64,000 nucleotides of DNA, taken from assembly GCA_016792625.1 (NCBI GenBank), contig JAEUKK010000126.1, positions 62,001 through 126,000 on the forward strand, written 5' to 3'. A model generated the notes under the pieces. The model was not told where the DNA came from, did no database searches, and saw only the letters and a list, made by a program, of their open reading frames with translations. This DNA comes from Deltaproteobacteria bacterium (GTDB lineage Bacteria > Myxococcota_A > UBA796 > UBA2385). Below, piece after piece: positions 54,590 to 62,326 of this stretch. The position numbers and the translations under genes are program-made. The first letter of the stretch is position 1, and each line of letters begins with the position of its first letter.

Positions 54590-54627
54590 AAAACGCCGCG
54601 AGGGCCGCCAACTTGTGGCGACCCTCG
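54590..54627 (-). terminator. terminator after the motor genes
   Basis: On the minus strand the arms CGAGGGtCGCCA and TGGCGgCCCTCG with a CAAGT loop are followed within 10 nt by TTTT. They start about 19 bp after the stop of the second ExbD-like gene. Confidence 0.6.
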
Positions 54628-54645
54628 GGGTGGAGCGGAGCTCCG

Positions 54646-55179
54646 CTACTCGTTCAGCTTGACGACGACGAACTTGAACTCGCCAAACTGCGCCTGCCCG
54701 GCGGTGTACATCACCGTGCGGACGACGTTGAAGGGCATGTCTTTGTCGACCTGCATCAGGATCTGGCCTTTGAAGCCCAAGTCCTTGCTCGAGCCGCCGG
54801 CCCGCTCGCCGAGCGCCTTGGCGTCGGTGGCCTTCTGCGTCAGCACATCGAAGAGCTTGGGCACCAGCTGCCCCTGCAGCTCGGTCTCTGGCACCGCAGG
54901 GACCTTGGAGCCCGGCTTGGTCGGATCGTCGGCGGTGCCGAGCTGGAGGATGGGCTTACCGTCAACGATGACTTGCCCCTTCTCGACCACCATGTTGACC
55001 GCGAGCTTGGGCGCGGCCTCTGCGGTGGAGAAGGGCAGCTGCAGGTTGTCGCTCGGAGCGACGGACACGTCTTCAGAAGAGTAGGACTTGAGCAAGAACA
55101 CCAGGATGATGGTCATCATATCCATCATCGAGTTGATGTTCAGCGGGCCCGGAGCTTCGCCACGGCGCGGCTTCTTCAT
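54646..55179 (-). CDS. ExbD/TolR-family motor subunit (AglQ/AglS-like), proton-carrying Asp present
   Basis: 177 residues. A short cytoplasmic N-terminus leads to a single membrane helix NINSMMDMMTIILVFLLKSY in which Asp20 occupies the position of the essential proton-binding Asp of ExbD/TolR. A periplasmic domain follows, with VEKGQVIVDGK and KDLGFKGQILMQVDKDMPFNVVRTVMYTA, the TolR-like beta-alpha-beta ending with FVVVKLNE. The ATG follows AGGAG. It lies 15 nt after the other ExbD-like gene, as in aglRQS (one TolQ-like and two TolR-like subunits). It is the last gene of the motor transcript. Confidence 0.9.
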   Translation of the reverse strand: MKKPRRGEAPGPLNINSMMDMMTIILVFLLKSYSSEDVSVAPSDNLQLPFSTAEAAPKLAVNMVVEKGQVIVDGKPILQLGTADDPTKPGSKVPAVPETELQGQLVPKLFDVLTQKATDAKALGERAGGSSKDLGFKGQILMQVDKDMPFNVVRTVMYTAGQAQFGEFKFVVVKLNE

Positions 55180-55194
55180 GGTCGACTCCTGCGC

Positions 55195-55755
55195 CTAGGG
55201 CGCGCCGCCAGCGATGACGACGTAGGGGAAGAGCTCGCGGCTCTTGTTGTTCTCGTCCTTGACCTCGATGTCCGCGCGGGCCGCGTCCATGGCAGACACG
55301 ATCAGCTCGTACCGAACGGCGTTGTCGGGGACGAGGATGACGTTTTGCTCTTTGGGGAAGCGGTCCTTGAGCACGCCGAGCTTCTTGGTGAGCGCCTTCC
55401 AGTCGTAGTCCTCGACGCCCGTGCACACCGCCCCGCTCTTGCACGGAATGGTCGGCGGCATCGCCTCGCCGGGCTGGAGGGTCGGCTTGCCGTCCGGGAA
55501 CAGGATCTCGTCGGCGCCCGTGCCCATCAAGGTCAAGCCGCCGGCCGTGATGAACAGCTGCAGGTTGAGCGGGGGCGTCTCGTTGGGATCGGGCTCGGTC
55601 GTCTGCGGCTGGCCGATCGCGGGCAATGTGCTGTCGATGACGGCCAAGTGCACGAACTGGGCTGCCATCAAGAGCGTGGGGATCAGGATCGTCACCAAGT
55701 TCATGATCGGGGTGAGATCAAGATCCGGGTTCTCGACTTTCCTTCGTTCGGACAT
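55195..55755 (-). CDS. ExbD/TolR-family motor subunit (AglQ/AglS-like) with Asn in place of the conserved Asp
   Basis: 186 residues from the ATG at 55755, preceded by AGGGAG; a TTG two codons earlier is possible. The pre-helix motif DLDLTPIM is the ExbD/TolR D-x-T-P signature, but the next residue, where Asp of LTPLVD is expected, is Asn19 (LTPIMNLVTILIPTLL). The periplasmic part contains Cys residues (IPCKSGAVC) and a TolR-like NVILVPDNAVRYELIVSAMDAAR. It is paired with the Asp-bearing paralogue 15 nt downstream and with the ExbB-like gene upstream. The substitution suggests an asymmetric stator in which only one of the two subunits carries protons. Confidence 0.9.
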   Translation of the reverse strand: MSERRKVENPDLDLTPIMNLVTILIPTLLMAAQFVHLAVIDSTLPAIGQPQTTEPDPNETPPLNLQLFITAGGLTLMGTGADEILFPDGKPTLQPGEAMPPTIPCKSGAVCTGVEDYDWKALTKKLGVLKDRFPKEQNVILVPDNAVRYELIVSAMDAARADIEVKDENNKSRELFPYVVIAGGAP

Positions 55756-55830
55756 GCTCAACTCCCTGATCGGTGCGTGAGAGCGGGGGCGCCCAGCCGG
55801 TTGCCCCTGCGGGGCGCCCGACCCACAAGC

Positions 55831-56490
55831 TCAGCCAGAAGCGGCGCTGTCGTCAGTGAGGGTGCCGCGGTTGCGGGCGCCGAGGAGGTTGATCGTCTTC
55901 AGCGAGAACTGATCGACCTCGTCCATGATCTTCACGGTCCGGGCCTGCACGATGGAGTGCAGGACCAGCAGCGGGATCGCGACGATCAGACCGGCGGCGG
56001 TGGTGAACATCGCGGTCGAGATACCGGCCGCGAGCAGCGCGCCCTTGGTCTCGGCGGAGGCGTGGGCCACCGCTTCGAAGGCCTGGATCAGACCCTGGAT
56101 GGTGCCGAGCAGGCCGACCAGGGTGGCGACGTTGGCCAGCATGGGCAGGTAGCCCGTGCGCTTGTTCAGCTGGGGGTAGACCTCAAGAACGGTCTCTTCG
56201 ATCGCGTTCTGGACGTCGCTGCCCTTCTGGTTGGCGCGGGTGAGGCCGGCTTTGAGCACGCGGGGGAGGGCGCGGTTGGGCTCGGCGTTGCAGAGCTTGA
56301 TGGCGCGGTCGATGTTGTTGGCCATGATCAGCTTCTGAACCTGGGCCATAAACGCCGTGCCATCGATGTTCGCGCGGAACATGATGTAGAAGAGCCGCTC
56401 GGCCGTGATCGCGACGCCGAAAACGGCGCAGACCAGGATCGGCCACATAAAGATGCCGCCCTTTTCCATCGAGCTGAGGAAGAAGTCCAT
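55831..56490 (-). CDS. MotA/TolQ/ExbB-family motor subunit (AglR-like)
   Basis: 219 residues. The first membrane helix is near residues 12-32 (GGIFMWPILVCAVFGVAITAE). A cytoplasmic domain follows, then two long helices: YLPMLANVATLVGLLGTIQGLIQAF, with the LLGT(V/I)xG signature of TolQ/ExbB, and ISTAMFTTAAGLIVAIPLLVLHS, with TA..GL.VAIP. These form the proton channel with the ExbD-like subunits. The ATG follows AGGAGG; a promoter is at 56564-56593. Gene order ExbB-ExbD-ExbD matches Myxococcus aglR-aglQ-aglS, the gliding/sporulation motor. Confidence 0.92.
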   Translation of the reverse strand: MDFFLSSMEKGGIFMWPILVCAVFGVAITAERLFYIMFRANIDGTAFMAQVQKLIMANNIDRAIKLCNAEPNRALPRVLKAGLTRANQKGSDVQNAIEETVLEVYPQLNKRTGYLPMLANVATLVGLLGTIQGLIQAFEAVAHASAETKGALLAAGISTAMFTTAAGLIVAIPLLVLHSIVQARTVKIMDEVDQFSLKTINLLGARNRGTLTDDSAASG

Positions 56491-56563
56491 CTGCCACCCT
56501 CCTAGGGAGACCAGTTGTGAGGTCGTACGGGGAGCTTGAGACCCTCCCCTGAACTGCGCGCTG

Positions 56564-56593
56564 ACTCTACCGAAACGCCGTGATCTTTGTCAC
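56564..56593 (-). promoter_or_regulatory. sigma70-type promoter for the ExbB-ExbD-ExbD motor genes
   Basis: On the minus strand GTGACA (56593-56588), an 18-bp spacer and TAGAGT (56569-56564). The start would be near 56557, with a leader of about 65 nt ending in AGGAGG before the ATG at 56490. Confidence 0.55.
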
Positions 56594-56901
56594 AGCCCGG
56601 GTGTGAGAAGCCTGTCAGTCAGTACCAGAGGCGGCCTTCAAGCCCCGGGAAGCCGGAGCGGGAAGGCGAGGTCTGACGGGCAGAGGCCCCAACCCGGAGG
56701 GCCCGGCCCGGCGCGCCCGAAGGTGCGCGGCCGGGAGGTGGCAGCTGCCGGACGGCAGCGCTTCCCCTCCCCGCCTGCATATTCCGCCGCCCGTCAACCG
56801 GCCCGCCGTGGATGCACATGCCCCCATCGACAGGAGCCCGTGGCTGCGGTTCCTTTGCGCGGCGGACGCTGTGTCAGACTGGTGTCAGGCCGTCGAGACG
56901 C

Positions 56902-56925
56902 AAAAAGGGGGCGCCTCGCGCCCCC
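56902..56925 (-). terminator. intrinsic terminator after the GltF-like gene
   Basis: On the minus strand the perfect 8-bp arms GGGGGCGC and GCGCCCCC with a GAG loop are followed directly by TTTTT. It ends the GltD-GltE-GltF-like transcript about 57 bp after the stop codon. Confidence 0.9.
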
Positions 56926-56981
56926 TCCCGCACTCCGCTCGGCGCCGCCATCGGGTGGCGAGCGCCGCGGCGACCCCCTGC

Positions 56982-57215
56982 TCAGAAGGTCTTTTTCTCC
57001 ACGCTCTCGACGATGCGCGGGATGAAGGACTGCTTGAGCACCAGCCCTGCGTCGGTGTTGAGGTTCTGCCGGTTCACGAACATCGTCACCTGGGGCTTCT
57101 GCACCTCGCCCTCGACCAGGATCTCCGCCAGGGTCTTGCGCTTCTTGCGCTCCTGCGCACTCGCCACCCCGGGGGCTGCGAGGGTGAGAACCAGCAACCC
57201 AATGATGTTCCGCAT
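56982..57215 (-). CDS. small periplasmic protein, candidate GltF-like component
   Basis: 77 residues. Starting at the ATG at 57215, MRNIIGLLVLTLAAPGVASAQ is a signal peptide. The mature ~56 residues are basic at first (ERKKRKTLAEI), then contain VEGEVQKPQVTMFVNRQNLN and end KQSFIPRIVESVEKKTF, a single small beta/alpha unit. An in-frame start 20 codons earlier is possible but would bury the signal peptide. It lies 44 nt after the GltE-like gene, where Myxococcus has gltF, also a small periplasmic protein. I assign it by size, location and order only, not by recognised sequence similarity. Confidence 0.7.
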   Translation of the reverse strand: MRNIIGLLVLTLAAPGVASAQERKKRKTLAEILVEGEVQKPQVTMFVNRQNLNTDAGLVLKQSFIPRIVESVEKKTF

Positions 57216-57259
57216 TTGACCCCCAATGTGGCGATGCGCTTCTGCGAGCGGCGGGCGGC

Positions 57260-58951
57260 TCATTGGCTCCCCCAAGGGCTCTCGGCGGGCGTTGACCCGG
57301 GTGCCGGGGCGACACTGCAGGCGTTCGACACGCAGCTGAGGCCGTAGGCGCAGTCAGCGGTGACCACGCAGCCGATCCCTGCGCCGCCGGTGCCGGGACC
57401 GCCTGCCTGGCGGCAGACCGCGTCCTGCGCGCACTCCAACGCAGGATCGCCGCACGCCCCCCGCGCTTGGCAGGCCATACCCAAGGCGCTCGGGTTGGCC
57501 GCGGGCGCAGCGCCACCCCAGGGATCCCCAGCGGGCGCAGGAGCGGGCGCGGGTGCCGGCTCTGTCGGCGGCACCGGCGTGGGCGTCGCTGTGCTCGGCC
57601 ACTCCGGCGCGGGCGTGGGCGCCGGGGCGGGCTCGGGGCTGGGCGCCGGCGTTTGCGCCGCGCGCGCCGCCTCTTCTTGGGCGAGGCGCGCGGCCTCGGC
57701 TTCCTCGGCCTTGATGCGCGCCTCGGCCTCGGCCGCGAGCCGCTCCCGCTCCTCGGCCTTCTTGCGCTGATCTTCCTTGCGCTTCTTGAGCTCGAGAGCG
57801 CGCTCGTACCGCTTCTTGGCCTCTTCGAGGGCTGCGCGCCAGTCCTTGGCGAGCGCGGTGCGCGTGCCGCCCTTCGACAGGTAGGTGTCGATGGTGCTCA
57901 GCGCGAGGGGGTAATCCTTGAGCGTGTCGCCGTAGAGGATCGCGAGGTTGAGCAGCGGATCGGGGTTCGCGGGATCGAGCTCCAGCGCCTTCTCCCACGC
58001 GGCCTTGGCGTCCTCGACCCGGCCGAGCCCGCGGTAGGCCGTGCCCAGGTTCATGCGGATGCTCGCGTTGGTGGGCGCGAGATCGCGGGCCGGCTCCAAC
58101 GTGGCCAGGGTGGCGTTCCAGTCGTGGTTGTCCATGTGGAAGGAGGACAGCGCGAGGCGGGCAGACACCAGCGTCGGGTCCATGGCCACGGCCTTCTCCA
58201 TCTCTTCGCGGGCCCGAACCTTGCTGTTGAGGGCGAGCAGCACCTGGCCGAGGTGGGCGTGCATCGCCGGATCGTCTTGCGTCCCGGGCACCGAGTAGAA
58301 GGCGCGGTCGTAGACGAACTTGGCGAGCCCGTGCTCGCCCTTCGCCATGAAGATCTGCCCCAGCTCGTCATAGGCGCGAATGTTGTTGCTGTCGCGCTTG
58401 ACCACATCGCGGCAGAGGCGCTCGGCTTCGTCGTACTTGCGCTGCTGCCGAAGCACGCCGGCGTAGGCGACGGCGAGGGCGTTGTCTTCTGGCGCGTAGC
58501 GCAGGCCCGCTTGGTAAGACTGGCCCGCGCGCTCAAGCTCGCCGTTGCGTTCGGCCAGCGCGCCGAGGTTGAGCCATGCGGCGCTCAGCTTCGGGTCGAT
58601 GTCGGTGGCGCGAAGAAAACGTTTGCGTGCCTCACCCGGGTCGCCGACCGTCAGCCACGCGACGCCTTGGTTGTACGGGATGCGCGCGTCTTCCGGGCGA
58701 TCTGCGGCCAGGCGGGTCAGGCGCTCGATCGCCGCGCGGGCGTCCTCGGGCTTGTTGCTCTGCAGCAGCCTCAGGAGTTCGCCGGAGTCCTCCGATGCAG
58801 CGGCCGGAGGCGTGGCCTGGGGCGCGGCGTCGGGGGCGACGGCCGGCGTCGGTTGGGGGGCGACGGGCGCAGCCTGGGGCGGAGCCTTCGGTGCGCATGC
58901 GCTCAAGACGACGGCCGCGCCAAGGAGCAGCGACAGGGCGGTGCGGGTCAC
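57260..58951 (-). CDS. TPR-repeat lipoprotein, GltE/AglT-like, with Cys-rich C-terminus
   Basis: 563 residues from a GTG overlapping the stop of the GltD-like gene (GTGA). The lipobox VVLSAC gives Cys19, followed by a Pro/Ala/Gln linker. TPR repeats span about 70-330 (AWLNLGALAERNGELERAGQSY, AYDELGQIFMAKGEHGLAKFVYDRA, RMNLGTAYRGLGRVEDAKAAWEKALELDP). A Lys/Glu coiled coil (about 350-410), a Pro/Ala/Glu stretch and a C-terminal domain with eight Cys (ACQARGACG to SCVSNAC) follow. A TPR lipoprotein in this place is the hallmark of GltE (AglT) in the Myxococcus gliding complex. The Cys-rich tail is extra. Confidence 0.85.
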   Translation of the reverse strand: MTRTALSLLLGAAVVLSACAPKAPPQAAPVAPQPTPAVAPDAAPQATPPAAASEDSGELLRLLQSNKPEDARAAIERLTRLAADRPEDARIPYNQGVAWLTVGDPGEARKRFLRATDIDPKLSAAWLNLGALAERNGELERAGQSYQAGLRYAPEDNALAVAYAGVLRQQRKYDEAERLCRDVVKRDSNNIRAYDELGQIFMAKGEHGLAKFVYDRAFYSVPGTQDDPAMHAHLGQVLLALNSKVRAREEMEKAVAMDPTLVSARLALSSFHMDNHDWNATLATLEPARDLAPTNASIRMNLGTAYRGLGRVEDAKAAWEKALELDPANPDPLLNLAILYGDTLKDYPLALSTIDTYLSKGGTRTALAKDWRAALEEAKKRYERALELKKRKEDQRKKAEERERLAAEAEARIKAEEAEAARLAQEEAARAAQTPAPSPEPAPAPTPAPEWPSTATPTPVPPTEPAPAPAPAPAGDPWGGAAPAANPSALGMACQARGACGDPALECAQDAVCRQAGGPGTGGAGIGCVVTADCAYGLSCVSNACSVAPAPGSTPAESPWGSQ

Positions 58952-61900
58952 TTGTCCCCTCCCCCCGCGCGCTCGGGCGCGGGCTTCGGCTTCGGCTTCG
59001 GATCCTCCAAGCTGATCGGCCCACCGAGCCGCACATCTGAGGCCGCGCCGCTGGCCCGGACCTCCGCCCGAACCGGGGCGAACTCGGCGGGGAAGCGCTC
59101 GGCCAAGTAGGCCTGCGCCTCGTCTTGGAAGCGGCTCCATTGCTTTTGGTCGAGGCCCACCTGGACGACGGTCTGGAGGCGCGCCTTGCCCTTGTCTTCG
59201 ATGGGGATGCGCTGCTTGTCGATCTCCTCGCGGATGAACATCTGGTCTTCTTCGCTGAGGCCCTTCGGCAACGGCGCGTTGAACAGCATGTCACCCAGCG
59301 CGATGTAGGCCTTGCCGACCAACACCAAGCCACCCGAGCCGTACTCAAAGTCCTGGACGGACGCGAGCTCGGTGCCCTTGGTCTCCAGCGCCTTGAGCTC
59401 TTCGAACTTCCCGCGCATCAGCTCGGCGTTCTTCGCGTCGTCGGCGGTGTACTTGATGGCGACAAAGGCGTCGTACTCTCGAACGAGCGATCGATATGCC
59501 GCCTGTGCGGCCGCCTTTCGGCCGGACACTCCAAGCTTCCCGCCCGGCGCGAGCCGACGGAAGCCAGCGGCCACATCGGCCCAAGCGGCGTCCGCCTCGC
59601 GCTCCTTGCCGGTCTTCTCTGTGATGATGGCGATCTTGTGCAGGGACTCCATCACGGCGTCAGGCACGGCATCCGGGTAGTCGTTGATGTAGCGGCGGTA
59701 GAAGCGGACCGCGTCCTGCTCGCCGACCCGCTCCCATTGCTCCCCCGCGAGGAAGGCGATGGTCGCAGCGTCCTCTTGCTCGGGGTTGTCTTTGGCGTAG
59801 CGCTCGTAGTTCAGCGCGGCGCCCTTGTAGTCGCCGATACCGACCCGCATCATGCCCGCGTTGAAGATCGCGTCAGGTGCGTTAGGATCCGCGATCCCAC
59901 GGCCCCGGGTCAGCGCGTAGAGCTTCTCGTAATACTGGATCGCCTTCTCGAGCTCGAGCACCTGCCCATAGTTGTTGGCCAGGCGCATGTAGTACACGCG
60001 GCTCGCGGGATCGTCTGGATAAGCTTGGACGAACCGTTCGATCAAGCGGTTCGACTCGGCGATGTTGCCCGAACGCTCGTAGTTGTTCGCCGCGTTGGAC
60101 AAGGCCAAGGTCCGGTAGGGCGACTTGGGATAGGTCTCGAAGAACTTGAGGTAGGCTTCGGCGGCCTCGGCGTACTTCTTCTCTTTGCCGAGGTTCTCGG
60201 CGATGGTGAAGTCGACCTTCTCCAGCTCATTCTTGAAGTCGTCAGCCTTGACGCCGCCCGAACCGTAGGACTTCCCTGCGTACTCGGCGACCGCACGGCG
60301 CAGCCCGAGGAGGTCCCCCTCGATCTTGTAGGCGTCGACGTCAAGCTTGGCAGCGAAGGCCGCCTCGTCACGCTCGGGATGATCAGCCATGATGCGGGCG
60401 AAGCGCTCACGCGCCTCGTCAAAACGCCCATGGCCCCACAAAATCCGCGCGACGTTGTAATCGAGCGGCACCCCGTTCTTTTCGACGTACTTGGCGACGT
60501 CTTCGACGACGAGCTTGTCGTAGTCGAGGCTCTCTTGCCGCTTCTTGTCGGTGGCCGCCGCACGATCCCGCTCGATGGCCGCGAGGCGGGCGCCAAAGTC
60601 GGCCTTGAGCAGCTGGTCGGTGAGGTCCAGCAGGCGTTGGTGGTCCGGCCCGAGCTTGTACACAGGCCGCGGACCTTCGCCGTTGAGCCGCTCGACGGTC
60701 TTTTCGACCACCGCGTCAGGCGGAACCTCTTCGTAGCGCTTGTACTTGCGCAGGAGGCTGTCGACCTCGATGAGCACGAGGTTGCGAAGCGCGGCCTCTT
60801 TGTAATGGTGCTCCCCGCCCTTCATCAGGAGCTGGAACTCGCGCTGGGCTCCGCCGACGTCGCCAGCGCCGACCAACATCTGCGCGTAGGCCCACTGGGA
60901 TTGGTAATAGTCGTCCGCGAAGGGGAACTTGCGAAGGTACTCACCAAAAGCGTCGGCCGCACGCCGATAGTCAGCTTGGTCCTGCGTGCGGGTGGCCACC
61001 TCGTAGTAGCCGTTCGCCACCGAGATCAACGACTCTTCGATGTAGTCGCGAGCGACCTTGAGCGCATCGGGGTTGGCCCGGTTGGCCTTGTACCAAGCCC
61101 CGCGATCGTTGAACCGCTCGGTGAGCGCGGCGATCGCGGCGTTCGCCGACTCGGTGTCGGGCGGCGCCTTGGACATGTGGAGCTGCGCAATGCGGTACTG
61201 GAAGGTCGGGTTCTCTTTGTCGAAGGGCCAGCGCGTCTGAATGTAGGAGTAGAGCCCGATCGCGTCGTCGTAGCGGGCCTGCTGGGTCAATACGTCGGCC
61301 AGCTGCTTGTAGACGTCGACTTCGAACTCTCGTGGGCCGACCCGCCCGTAAAATGCCTGCGCGACGGTGATCGGGTCTTGCTTGAGGATGTCAGCCTTGT
61401 CGGCCAGCGAGATCGCCGTGTAGCGCACCGCTTCGGGGTCGGTGTCGGCTTTGCGGCCCGTCTTGGGCAGCACCACGTTGTGCGACCAATCCAGCAGCGC
61501 GTTGAGCTCGTCGAGCGCCACGTCGTAGTTGTTCAGGCGGTAGTTGGTCCACGCGAGCTTGTAGAGCGACGGCCCGTACAGGCTGCCCTCGACCCCCTCG
61601 ATCTCGACCGCGCGCGTGTAGTTGGCCTGCGCCTGCGGCAGCTCATTGAAGTCGAAGTGGTACTGTGCGACCCGGAAGTGCGCCTGCGCCAAGAACGGAG
61701 ACTTGGGGTGCTTGGTGATGAGCGTGTTGTACCAAGCGATCGACCGCTTCTCATCATACTCAACGGCCGCCGGCTCGCCGGTGGTGTAGCCGAGCATGTA
61801 GTAACAACCGTCAATGTACTCGTAGCTGGGGAAGCGCTCGAGGATCTTTTGGTAGAGCGCGATCGACTTTGCGTAGGACTTGGTCGGCTGCTCCGGCGCC

Positions 61901-62325
61901 TCATCCAGCTGATCGGCGGTCAGCGCCTGCATCACACGGTCGTGCTCCATCGAGCGGACGGCAAAGTCCTCCTCGGCCATCTCGTAGTAGAGCTCGGCGA
62001 GGCGGAACATGACGTGCGCGGAGTGGGGCGCATCGGGATAACGCTCGAGGAAAGCCTCAAAACGCCGCATTGCGGTCGTTCGAAGCCCGGCGCTGTCGGT
62101 CTGCAGGTTCTCAATGATCGCGTCGTAGTTAGCGTTCACCGCCTCGCGATCCGCAGCTTCTTGGCGCGCAACCGTGGCGCGGGCCTCTGAGGCAAACTCC
62201 TCGCTACGGGCCTTGAAGGTTGAGCGGGCCTCCTCAAAAGCTTTGAGCTCGGCTGGGTCTACCTCGGCGGCCAACGCGACCGCGCTGACCAGGGAGCAGA
62301 GCCCGTACCCCAAAAGCACGTGCAT
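58948..62325 (-). CDS. large periplasmic TPR protein, GltD/AgnA-like
   Basis: 1125 residues. A signal peptide (VLLGYGLCSLVSAVALAAEV) is followed by a coiled-coil start and then many TPR-like helical pairs over the whole length, for example YQKILERFPSYEYIDGCYYM, AWYNTLITKHPKSPFLAQAH, AYLKFFETYPKSPYRTLALS and RFYRRYINDYPDAVPDAVME. The tail is Pro/Lys-rich. Size, signal peptide and place directly upstream of the GltE-like lipoprotein match GltD (AgnA, about 1200 residues) of Myxococcus. The ATG follows GGAGGAGTGAG that overlaps the stop of the upstream gene, with a 1-nt gap, so the genes are coupled. It probably forms a periplasmic scaffold. Confidence 0.85.
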   Translation of the reverse strand: MHVLLGYGLCSLVSAVALAAEVDPAELKAFEEARSTFKARSEEFASEARATVARQEAADREAVNANYDAIIENLQTDSAGLRTTAMRRFEAFLERYPDAPHSAHVMFRLAELYYEMAEEDFAVRSMEHDRVMQALTADQLDEAPEQPTKSYAKSIALYQKILERFPSYEYIDGCYYMLGYTTGEPAAVEYDEKRSIAWYNTLITKHPKSPFLAQAHFRVAQYHFDFNELPQAQANYTRAVEIEGVEGSLYGPSLYKLAWTNYRLNNYDVALDELNALLDWSHNVVLPKTGRKADTDPEAVRYTAISLADKADILKQDPITVAQAFYGRVGPREFEVDVYKQLADVLTQQARYDDAIGLYSYIQTRWPFDKENPTFQYRIAQLHMSKAPPDTESANAAIAALTERFNDRGAWYKANRANPDALKVARDYIEESLISVANGYYEVATRTQDQADYRRAADAFGEYLRKFPFADDYYQSQWAYAQMLVGAGDVGGAQREFQLLMKGGEHHYKEAALRNLVLIEVDSLLRKYKRYEEVPPDAVVEKTVERLNGEGPRPVYKLGPDHQRLLDLTDQLLKADFGARLAAIERDRAAATDKKRQESLDYDKLVVEDVAKYVEKNGVPLDYNVARILWGHGRFDEARERFARIMADHPERDEAAFAAKLDVDAYKIEGDLLGLRRAVAEYAGKSYGSGGVKADDFKNELEKVDFTIAENLGKEKKYAEAAEAYLKFFETYPKSPYRTLALSNAANNYERSGNIAESNRLIERFVQAYPDDPASRVYYMRLANNYGQVLELEKAIQYYEKLYALTRGRGIADPNAPDAIFNAGMMRVGIGDYKGAALNYERYAKDNPEQEDAATIAFLAGEQWERVGEQDAVRFYRRYINDYPDAVPDAVMESLHKIAIITEKTGKEREADAAWADVAAGFRRLAPGGKLGVSGRKAAAQAAYRSLVREYDAFVAIKYTADDAKNAELMRGKFEELKALETKGTELASVQDFEYGSGGLVLVGKAYIALGDMLFNAPLPKGLSEEDQMFIREEIDKQRIPIEDKGKARLQTVVQVGLDQKQWSRFQDEAQAYLAERFPAEFAPVRAEVRASGAASDVRLGGPISLEDPKPKPKPAPERAGGGDK

Positions 62326-62326
62326 C

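Larger units (their letters stand above)
54220..54645 (-). other. 426-bp non-coding region between the second ExbD-like gene and the GltG-like gene
   Basis: No gene is seen. At its right end is the terminator of the motor genes (54590-54627); an extended -10 element lies at 54433-54441. The remaining leader of about 200 nt to the gltG-like ATG has no recognised riboswitch or sRNA. Open frames through it have no homology that I recognise. Confidence 0.5.
56491..56981 (-). other. 491-bp non-coding region between the GltF-like and ExbB-like genes
   Basis: It holds a strong terminator for the upstream unit (56902-56925) and a promoter for the motor genes (56564-56593). The roughly 300 bp between them are very GC-rich, with several short inverted repeats of GGCCCGG type, and hold no gene that I can support. 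Confidence 0.55.

Noticed and set aside
59125..62190. 1021-codon open frame on the plus strand
   Set aside because: It is antisense to the GltD-like TPR gene, whose repeats and signal peptide are clear. The plus-strand translation is a Val/Leu/Arg/Gly-rich shadow.
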